Positions 17,615 to 24,424 of a DNA stretch of 64,000 nt are shown here, piece by piece. Every line of letters begins with the position of its first letter. The first letter of the stretch is position 1. The notes below the pieces were generated by a model, which saw only the letters and a program-made list of their open reading frames with translations, was not told where the DNA came from and did not search any database. A program made the position numbers and the translations under genes. The stretch spans positions 5,332,001 through 5,396,000 of the forward strand of contig NZ_JAUSZD010000002.1 of assembly GCF_030817275.1 (NCBI RefSeq), in the 5' to 3' direction. Source of the stretch: Paenibacillus sp. V4I7 (GTDB lineage: Bacteria; Bacillota; Bacilli; Paenibacillales; NBRC-103111).

Positions 17615-17695
17615 TAACAAAAACACCTCCAACTGTTTTTCTATATATATGAAATTTCGAGGTTGTACAAGCAACCTCGAAAGAATCATCTTCCG

Positions 17696-18457
17696 TTAAA
17701 CAACAATGACATTCACTCCGGAATCCTGAAATTGCTTTCTGTCATATTCCGTAACTTCCTTACCTGTAATTAAAGAATGAATGGCCGAATTCGGAGCAAC
17801 TGTATGTAGAGACAACTTACCTATTTTCGTGTCATCAGCAACCACAATGACTTCCTGCGCCGCGTTAATCATTCCTTGTTTAGCGAGAACCAGTTGAGCC
17901 TCCGGATGCATTAATCCATGTTTAGGGTGTATCGCGGGCGTACCGATAAAAGCTTTGGATACATGCAGCGACCGAAGCACTTGATCCGTAAACATGCCAT
18001 TTAACATAAAGCTCGAAGGATACAAATCGCCTCCTGTTACCGTAATCTTCACGCCCGGGGCATCACGTAGTTCAGCTGCGATATTAATATCGTTGGTTAC
18101 AACTGTAATGTTCGAACGATGGATTAACTGCTTCGCAATGTGAAGCGTGGTTGTACCCGAGTCTATGATGATATGATCTCCATCTTCCACCATACTTGCG
18201 GCCATTTTGCCAATACGTATCTTTTGTTCGAGCTGTACATTGGACCTTTCATTAAAGGAAGGCTCGTTATGGGTTAATTGCTCCACAATAACCCCGCCGT
18301 GAGTTCTTTTGAGCAGGCCTTCCTGTTCAGCCTCCGCCAAATCCCTGCGAATGGTTGCTTCATGAACATCAAATTCTAAGGCTAGTGCTGCCACTGAAGC
18401 TACGCGATGCTGTCTTACAAATTCAACAATTCTTATTTTTCTTTCCGCAGCTAACAT
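17696..18457 (-). CDS. DeoR/GlpR-family transcription regulator
   Basis: 253 residues from ATG 18457; the longer frame to TTG 18481 lacks proper spacing, while GAGGGAG sits nine bases before ATG 18457. N-terminal winged helix-turn-helix (VAALALEFDVHEATIRRDL) is followed by a sugar-phosphate-binding DeoRC domain (IIDSGTTTLHIAKQL, VVADDTKIGKLS). Such repressors sense phosphorylated sugars. It precedes the dehydrogenase by about 80 bases and probably controls the whole locus. Repeats of ATGTTTATTTATG around its promoter are candidate operators. Confidence 0.9.
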   Translation of the reverse strand: MLAAERKIRIVEFVRQHRVASVAALALEFDVHEATIRRDLAEAEQEGLLKRTHGGVIVEQLTHNEPSFNERSNVQLEQKIRIGKMAASMVEDGDHIIIDSGTTTLHIAKQLIHRSNITVVTNDINIAAELRDAPGVKITVTGGDLYPSSFMLNGMFTDQVLRSLHVSKAFIGTPAIHPKHGLMHPEAQLVLAKQGMINAAQEVIVVADDTKIGKLSLHTVAPNSAIHSLITGKEVTEYDRKQFQDSGVNVIVV

Positions 18458-18474
18458 CGTTTCATGCTCCCTCT

Positions 18475-18681
18475 CAAACAAACATTAACTTGCAGTGTTA
18501 TGTTTATTTATGCTTGAATTTGTTCTTTTAAATTATCATTGGCAAACATTTCTGTCAATACTATATTTTATATTCTTTGTTCCAGATCACGCACACGGCT
18601 ATATTTGTTGCCATTAAAGCATTTATTATAAAAGTTTATTAATGTTTATTTATGCAATGTTATATTAATATTATGTTTGAA
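18475..18681. promoter_or_regulatory. Repeated WATGTTTRTTTATG elements, candidate DeoR operators
   Basis: TGTTTATTTATGC occurs exactly twice (18501-18513 and 18643-18655), with related copies TAATGTTTGTTTG (18475-18487, minus strand) and TTATGTTTGAAT (18671-18682), plus AATGTTTGTTAA before the ATPase gene (16469-16480). The copies bracket the DeoR gene's 5' region. The rest of the 675-base gap (18458-19133) is AT-rich with no gene; an inverted repeat TTACCAAC (18997-19004)/GTTGGTAA (19030-19037) of unknown use is also seen. Confidence 0.45.
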
Positions 18682-19098
18682 TATCTTCCTAAAAAAGTGA
18701 AAAGCAGAACTTTCCAAGGATTTGTTACTTATGGCAGTTTATCTATTTTTATTAGATGGGAACGACTATAATCCAGTTACAAATCCCTCACCTACAGGTA
18801 ATACCTATTCTATTATTAACTTGAATACCGGCCTTCAGGTGGAGCGAACATGGACTCGGGCAAAAACGCCAACATATTTTTTAAGGATGCTCTCGTAACA
18901 GATACTTGATTTCTTGTCTATGTGAGGGAGTTTGGTTTCGTAAGTATAGGTAATTATTTCCGAGGAAATATGATATCTTTCATCAAAATTTGCAATTTAC
19001 CAACTATTCCAACTCACAAGGAGGAAATCGTTGGTAATTTTACGTTTAAAACTACTTTTATTCTCTTTTAAAATATGGTAAGATGAAAACGTTCTCAA

Positions 19099-19112
19099 TG
19101 TAAGCGTTATCA
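19099..19112. promoter_or_regulatory. Perfect cre site (CcpA) before the LytTR-like gene
   Basis: TGTAAGCGTTATCA fits all 14 positions of TGWAANCGNTNWCA. It lies 15 bases downstream of a possible -10 (TAAGAT, 19078-19083) and 21 bases before the ATG, so CcpA would block the start of transcription or act as a roadblock. Confidence 0.75.
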
Positions 19113-19133
19113 TTTTTAAAGGGGGATTACAAA

Positions 19134-19496
19134 ATGAATGTAGCGCTCGAAACAAGAAATACCTATGAGGACTTCGCACTTGAGAAGGATATTATGTACT
19201 TCCGAGTCGGAGAACATGGGCTCGTCTCTTTCCATGGGAAAAACTATCACATTAAAAAACGCATGACCTCTGAGCAAATTCAAGAAATTACTACAAATAG
19301 CTCCTTTTTCAAGGTCAACACGGATTGCTATGTGAATACAAGGAAAATTCTACAGATTCAGGATGGCAAAGTGTTCTTCGAAATCAAAGGTGCTGATTCC
19401 AAATTTGCATCGATTACGAAGCTACGTCAATTCCGACTGAAAGAAATCGTGCAGCAGCACAAAGCGGAAGCAGTTGCAGGTGAATCAGCAGAATAA
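19134..19496 (+). CDS. Small LytTR-like protein, CcpA-linked
   Basis: 120 residues with GGGGG nine bases before the ATG. The middle part FFKVNTDCYVNTRKILQIQDGKV resembles the LytTR DNA-binding fold core (FxxxHxSYLVNLxxI), but no receiver or membrane domain is present and the family's basic residues are weakly kept. It could be a stand-alone LytTR regulator or a domain of related fold that no longer binds DNA. A perfect cre site precedes it, so carbon state controls it. No partner gene is adjacent. Confidence 0.6.
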   Translation: MNVALETRNTYEDFALEKDIMYFRVGEHGLVSFHGKNYHIKKRMTSEQIQEITTNSSFFKVNTDCYVNTRKILQIQDGKVFFEIKGADSKFASITKLRQFRLKEIVQQHKAEAVAGESAE

Positions 19497-19554
19497 TGAA
19501 AACAGCCTTAAGGCGCAGTGTTGAACCAAACTACAGCGGCCAAGAGGTTATACC

Positions 19555-19592
19555 AAAAAGGAGCTAACGAGAATCCTCGCTAGCTCCTTTTT
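19555..19592. terminator. Bidirectional terminator
   Basis: AAAAAGGAGCTA...TAGCTCCTTTTT with an inner CGAG/CTCG stem. It separates the convergent genes ending at 19496 and 19602. Confidence 0.85.
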
Positions 19593-19601
19593 GGTCAAAT
19601 C

Positions 19602-20000
19602 CTATGAAATTTTTGCAAGTGTTTCTTGTTGATGCTCACGGATAAGAAAGCGTATGTAGTCGACTGTTGTATCTTTCACCTTTTTGGCTTCTTCCAAAGT
19701 CGCGAAGCTGTACTCAGCATGATCGGTGCTTTCGTACTTCTTCAGCTCTTCATAGTTCATTCCAAGTGTGGAGAAGTTATAAACCAGTTCGTAGGGTGTC
19801 TTAATATCCACATTTTTTACGAAAATATCTTTGGAAAAGAATGAGCCTTGTTTCTCCACTTTAAAAATCACACGAAACGGCTTGTCTTTATCCGACACAA
19901 AGCACTTGATAACAACGTCGATTTCCATCGTTTTATAATCCACAACGTTCGTAGGTTCCTGCTTTGGTGTATGCATCCATTTTTTCAAAAAACCCAGCAC
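19602..20000 (-). CDS. Protein of unknown function
   Basis: 132 residues from GTG 20000, which has GGGAGGG six bases upstream; a longer frame to 20114 has no start signal. No domain is recognised. It begins with a short amphipathic stretch (LGFLKKWMHTPKQ), then alternates charged and hydrophobic beta-strand-like segments (IDVVIKCFVSDKDKPFRVIF). No signal peptide or membrane segment. The terminator at 19555 closes it. Confidence 0.6.
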   Translation of the reverse strand: MLGFLKKWMHTPKQEPTNVVDYKTMEIDVVIKCFVSDKDKPFRVIFKVEKQGSFFSKDIFVKNVDIKTPYELVYNFSTLGMNYEELKKYESTDHAEYSFATLEEAKKVKDTTVDYIRFLIREHQQETLAKIS

Positions 20001-20114
20001 AAGATTCCCTCCCCAATAACGACATGAATATAACTCATATTGTAGCGGATACACCAACAATTGACAATCCAAAAAATGGTTATTTTTGCAGTAAAAATTA
20101 ACATTCCCTCTCAT

Positions 20115-21383
20115 TTATGAGGAAGTTCCTATTTCCCCAAGAGATCTTTTAGCGGCTTTCTTCCTATAATTCCAAATAATAATCAGACAAAGCACACCAG
20201 TTAACACGCCACAACAGACGAAAGCCCCATTCGCACCATATCGATCTGCGACAAAACCAGCAAAAATGCTTCCTATCGGCGTGGAGCCCGCAAATACAAG
20301 TGAATACACACTCATTACGCGCGCGCGATACTCCTCTTTGGCATGCATCTGAAGAGATGAATTACTATTCGTTGCAAATATGATGTTGAAAAATCCGGTT
20401 AAAGCTAACAATCCACCGCAGACCCAAACGGAAGTGCTTAGTCCATTTAAGACCAAACAAACCGCAACTACTAAACTAGCTATAATACTTAATTTCAGCA
20501 TTGGCCCTTGCTTACTGCGAAATGACATTGTGAGCGCCCCCGCGAAAGAACCCACACCCAGACATGACATTAACGTGCCATACGTGGTCTCTCCCATGTG
20601 CAGCACACTTTTAGTGAAAACCGGAATGAGTACATTAAAGTTAAAAGCAAGCGTGCCGATCACCGTTACGAGAAGCACAGTCTGTGCTAACAAAGGATCT
20701 CTTGCAATGTAGACAATTCCATCTTTAATTTCCTTCATCATGCCATCGCGCGAGTTCTTCTTCCGAACATAGGGTGCTGCTTTAATATGAAACAATCCAT
20801 ACAGAACTGCCAGAAAGCTAACCCCATTGAGCAAAAAACACCACCCAGCACCCAGCCAAGCCATCATCACTGCACCAATCGCAGGACCAACAATCCTTGC
20901 CATGTTAAATGTCGTTGAATTGAGAGCTATGGCATTCATGAGATCTTCTTTTCCCACGATTTCTATATTAAACGACTGTCTCGTTGGCATATCCAGCGTA
21001 TTATTAAGCCCAAGCAGCAGAGCTAGCACAATGATATAGCTGTACTTTACCGTATCTGTCAAGACGAGTATTGCCAACGTAAAGGCTAGAATCATCGCAA
21101 CCGTTTGCGTAACAAGCAGGATATTCTTCTTTGGAAACTTATCAACGATAATGCCTGCAAACAAGGAAAATAAGAGAATTGGGAGGAACTGACATGCCGC
21201 AACAATCCCAAGTTTAAGAGGCGAGCCAGTGATCGTCAGTACGAGCCAAGACTGCCCAATATTTTGCATCCACGTTCCAATGAGCGAGACACACTGACCT
21301 AACCAAAGATACCGATAATTACGATGCGTTAAAGCATGAAAATGCTTATCGATAAACAGCGAACTTGCAAGCTTCATATTCAT
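20115..21383 (-). CDS. MFS transporter, EntS/multidrug type
   Basis: 422 residues with about twelve membrane segments (a family feature; e.g. YLWLGQCVSLIGTWMQNIGQS near the start). The ATG overlaps the MarR stop by four bases (ATGA), so both are made from one transcript. With a MarR regulator, export of a toxic compound or siderophore-type molecule is likely. Substrate cannot be told. Confidence 0.87.
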   Translation of the reverse strand: MNMKLASSLFIDKHFHALTHRNYRYLWLGQCVSLIGTWMQNIGQSWLVLTITGSPLKLGIVAACQFLPILLFSLFAGIIVDKFPKKNILLVTQTVAMILAFTLAILVLTDTVKYSYIIVLALLLGLNNTLDMPTRQSFNIEIVGKEDLMNAIALNSTTFNMARIVGPAIGAVMMAWLGAGWCFLLNGVSFLAVLYGLFHIKAAPYVRKKNSRDGMMKEIKDGIVYIARDPLLAQTVLLVTVIGTLAFNFNVLIPVFTKSVLHMGETTYGTLMSCLGVGSFAGALTMSFRSKQGPMLKLSIIASLVVAVCLVLNGLSTSVWVCGGLLALTGFFNIIFATNSNSSLQMHAKEEYRARVMSVYSLVFAGSTPIGSIFAGFVADRYGANGAFVCCGVLTGVLCLIIIWNYRKKAAKRSLGEIGTSS

Positions 21384-21835
21384 GGCTCCACCTGCTCCTC
21401 TGCGAAACGGGACGCATTATCTCCCATTTTCTCCAAAATAGTCAAAGCCAGTAGTTTCTCCTCATCCGTTAAACCAAACGTTAGACGTTCTCGCCAGTCC
21501 GTCAGTACCTTCCGCACATCACCTTTAATCAGCAGCGCCTTTTCGGTTAGATGAACTTCGTTGCATCTCTTATCTTTTTTACTGACCGTACGGGTTATGT
21601 AGCCTTGCTCTTCTAACTTTTTAAGTGCTTTTGCTGTCGTACCTTTATCAATCTTCAAATAATCCGCTAACTCTTCTTGTGTAAGACCATCTTCTTTATA
21701 TAGCGCGTTGATGAAAATATGCTGCCCTCTGCCGATGTCGTATTTCTTCAAATGCTCACCAATATACATTTGCCCATAACGGTAAATGAGTGAGACCCAC
21801 CTTGGTATCGAATTTCTATTTTCGATCATAAACAT
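21380..21835 (-). CDS. MarR-family transcription regulator
   Basis: 151 residues with a winged helix-turn-helix (LTQEELADYLKIDKGTTAKALKKLEEQGYITRTVSKKDKRCNEVHLT). It precedes and overlaps the MFS gene by four bases and probably represses both, through the palindrome over its own promoter. Confidence 0.92.
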   Translation of the reverse strand: MFMIENRNSIPRWVSLIYRYGQMYIGEHLKKYDIGRGQHIFINALYKEDGLTQEELADYLKIDKGTTAKALKKLEEQGYITRTVSKKDKRCNEVHLTEKALLIKGDVRKVLTDWRERLTFGLTDEEKLLALTILEKMGDNASRFAEEQVEP

Positions 21836-21896
21836 GTCTCCTTTGTTTGAGCAAAATAGTAGTGATTTTCCGAATCGTTGAACTTGCTACTGTTTT

Positions 21897-21930
21897 ATCA
21901 TACGCCTGATTAGTTGCATGTGCAACTAAT
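21897..21930 (-). promoter_or_regulatory. Promoter with MarR-type palindrome over -35
   Basis: On the minus strand TTGCAC (21920-21925) and TATGAT (21897-21902) are 17 bases apart. ATTAGTTGCA (21909-21918) and TGCAACTAAT (21921-21930) form a perfect 10-bp inverted repeat around two bases that covers the -35. Palindromes with AGTTGCA arms are typical MarR operators. The rest of the 360-base gap to 22195 holds a hairpin CGCGCCTATTTC (22041-22052)/GAAATAAGCGCG (22064-22075) followed by TTTT, and the terminator at 22136. Confidence 0.75.
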
Positions 21931-22135
21931 TTCCGGGCCTAAAATTTGATAAATGATAAGAGCGATATTACGGGATTCAGCAATCTCCGAGCTGTCGGGC
22001 AATAATGAGGAATGAAGCATACATGAATAAGCTCGGAAAGCGCGCCTATTTCTAGACTTAACTGAAATAAGCGCGTTTTCAGAGCCTAACGTTACGAGAA
22101 CCCTGCAAGGTTGGAACTAGCGTCCAGCCCAGCAG

Positions 22136-22190
22136 AACAAAAAAAGAGCGAGCACCCAAACAGCCTGCGCTGCGTGGATACTCGCTCTTT
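22136..22190 (-). terminator. Intrinsic terminator of the lactonase gene
   Basis: On the minus strand AAAGAGCGAG pairs with CTCGCTCTTT over a GC-rich loop and is followed by seven T. Confidence 0.85.
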
Positions 22191-22195
22191 ATGTC

Positions 22196-23281
22196 CTAGA
22201 GAAACTTGATGCAAACGGGCCGCGATACCGCTACCGATTGCCCTGTTTCACGCAGCATTCCAGTTTCCGCATCGATGCGGAATACCGTAATGCTGTTCGA
22301 GTCCTGGTTCGCCGCGAGGAGGAACTCCCCCTGCGGCGATAAGGCAAAGTTCCTCGGCGTCCGCCCGAGCGTCGCCTGCCAACCCACGACCGACAGCGTG
22401 CCGCTTTGTCGGGCAACCTCATAAACCGCGATACTATCGTGTCCGCGGTTAGATGCATACACATAGCGGCCATCCTCGGAGAGATGGATGTCCGCGCATG
22501 TGCTCTCGCCGCTGAAGCCTTCCGGCAGCGTCGAAATGCTCTGCAGCGCGGTCAGAACTCCCGCGTCTGCCTCATAGCCCAGCACGGTAACCGTGCTGTC
22601 CAGCTCATTGATCGCGTACACGTACCGACTGTCCGCGCTATAAACCAAATGCCGCGGGCCTGCGCCCGGCTTCATCGCCGCATCGCCATGCGGCTGAAGC
22701 AAGCCGCTTTCCGCGTCGATGCTGCTAACCACCAGCCGATCAAGGCCCAGATCGGCTGAAATCGCATACCGATTGTTCGGTGCCGGAACAATCGAGTGCG
22801 CATGCGGAGCCTCTTGGCGATCCGCACGCGGCCCCAATGGACCTTCATGTTTGACCAACTGTGCATGCTCACCAAGCCGCCCGTCCGCTTCTATCGGATA
22901 AACGGTCACGCTGCCGCTTGAATAATTCGCTACATAGACCGTTCGGTTAGTCTGGTCCAAGCTGATATAACAAGGAGCAGATCCGTCGGTAGGCTGCTGA
23001 TTCAACTTCTCAAGCCTACCGGTGCCAGCTTCTATCGCATAAGATGCCGCGGAGCCTCCAAAACGACCGTTGTACGTTTCTGTCTCACTCACCGCATACA
23101 AAATCGTCCGTGCATCATTCAGAGCAAGAAAGGAAGCATTTGGCAAATCCCTATACGATTCCACCAACCTCATTTCACCGCTCAAACGATTGAACGCATA
23201 CAAGGAAATCCCATTTGTATTGCGCTCATCTGTATAGGAACCAACATAGACATACAATTCTTTCTGTTCTCCTACTGACAT
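22196..23281 (-). CDS. Lactonase-type seven-bladed propeller (6-phosphogluconolactonase-like)
   Basis: 361 residues from ATG 23281, GGAGG ten bases upstream (an in-frame TTG at 23287 is possible). Repeats such as YVYVGSYTDERNTNGISLY, GPGAGPRHLVYSADSRYVYAINELDSTV and HLSEDGRYVYASNRGHDSIAVYEV give a regular beta-propeller like YkgB/Pgl. Related enzymes hydrolyse 6-phosphogluconolactone, but many homologues have other lactone substrates. No signal peptide. It is monocistronic with its own terminator. Confidence 0.85.
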   Translation of the reverse strand: MSVGEQKELYVYVGSYTDERNTNGISLYAFNRLSGEMRLVESYRDLPNASFLALNDARTILYAVSETETYNGRFGGSAASYAIEAGTGRLEKLNQQPTDGSAPCYISLDQTNRTVYVANYSSGSVTVYPIEADGRLGEHAQLVKHEGPLGPRADRQEAPHAHSIVPAPNNRYAISADLGLDRLVVSSIDAESGLLQPHGDAAMKPGAGPRHLVYSADSRYVYAINELDSTVTVLGYEADAGVLTALQSISTLPEGFSGESTCADIHLSEDGRYVYASNRGHDSIAVYEVARQSGTLSVVGWQATLGRTPRNFALSPQGEFLLAANQDSNSITVFRIDAETGMLRETGQSVAVSRPVCIKFL

Positions 23282-23370
23282 TGGCAACCAGCCTCCACGA
23301 TAGCGATTTCTGCTATAAGTATTGTCACTTCTTCAGTATTCATTTCCTATGTAATCTCATAAACCTACTC

Positions 23371-24030
23371 TCACATTTCCCTACTTAATCTCATAATCCT
23401 GCTTTTTTTTGCTTTAATTCCCACCCGCACCTTACGCCAAACCGCAGTAACAACCATAGCAATAACCGCCCCATACAGAGCAAGCTCCATATCGTGGTGC
23501 GTATCCCATTGATCACCTTGTGTTCCTAGGAATAACGTTCCAATCTCAGGAGCAACAATCAGCGCCACCCACATTTCAATAAGCTCATAAAAAGCCCCCA
23601 TTGCCAAAACGATGACACAGGTAATCACATAAAGCCATTTACTGCCTAGCCGTGTCCATGCACTCATCGCTTCCCGAATCGGATAGGCGAGGAGCAATCC
23701 AAAGCTAAAATGAACCAAGCGATCATAATGATCACGTTCCGAGTGAAGAATTAGCTTCAACCAAACATCCACCCAATTCTCGTTATACGAATAATGAGCC
23801 CCAAACGTATGCAGCAGTAAGAACAAAGCAATCCAAGCATAAGACAAATTCGTAAACGTAAAAAGTTTATATGTACTTACAAGTCCAATTAGCGTTGCCC
23901 ATATCAGTAGATTTTCCAATACCCAGTTATACCTGCTGTAAGGCTCTACCGCCAGCCAAATCCATATCCCTACAAACATAACGATTATCATTTGCAAAAA
24001 CCAATTTTTAGTGAATGAAATGGTCTGCAT
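23371..24030 (-). CDS. DUF2238/YjdF-like membrane protein
   Basis: 219 residues, about six hydrophobic segments, with family motifs (LHTFGAHYSYNENW, RDHYDRLVHFSFGLL, FYELIEMWV, GTQGDQWDTHHDM). AGGGGG precedes the ATG at about eight bases. The conserved His and Asp residues in these motifs could bind a metal or act in catalysis; the function of the family is not known. Confidence 0.85.
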   Translation of the reverse strand: MQTISFTKNWFLQMIIVMFVGIWIWLAVEPYSRYNWVLENLLIWATLIGLVSTYKLFTFTNLSYAWIALFLLLHTFGAHYSYNENWVDVWLKLILHSERDHYDRLVHFSFGLLLAYPIREAMSAWTRLGSKWLYVITCVIVLAMGAFYELIEMWVALIVAPEIGTLFLGTQGDQWDTHHDMELALYGAVIAMVVTAVWRKVRVGIKAKKSRIMRLSREM

Positions 24031-24333
24031 GGTTCAGTCCCCCTTGTTATTACCTCTAAACTCAGGTTACCTCGCCACTGTCTTTTCCAAAAGTACTAAC
24101 TTCAACTAGTACCTTCTTTAGACGTATTGAACAAATCATATTTCACTTCTGAGAAGTTATGATCGGTAAAAGCATTCAAGTGCTCATCAGTCAGCCACAA
24201 TCGGAACTGGAAAGTATGCTGGGTAAGATTATAAATGCGCAGGTTTCCTTTTTCAACCAAAAATAGGTTCATCCTTCAAGCTAATAGATCACTAATTAAG
24301 ATGTTCCATCCATCGATTTGGTTCAAAGACTTA

Positions 24334-24405
24334 AACGAGGAGAGACTTTGGTCTACGACCAAAGATCCCAACGAGGAGAGACTTTGGTCTACGACCAAAG
24401 ATCCC
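24334..24405. repeat. Tandem 36-bp repeat with hairpins
   Basis: Two exact 36-base copies (24334-24369 and 24370-24405) stand head to tail. Each contains CTTTGGTC TAC GACCAAAG, an 8-bp hairpin with a 3-base loop. They lie 20-90 bases after the stop of the HAD-type gene (24425), so they may end its transcript, but no T-run follows. The rest of the 394-base gap 24031-24424 shows no gene. Confidence 0.85.
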
Positions 24406-24424
24406 TATATTAGGTGCTAATTTC

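Noticed and set aside
24334-24405. Tandem repeat as CRISPR
   Set aside because: Only two copies, directly adjacent with no spacers.
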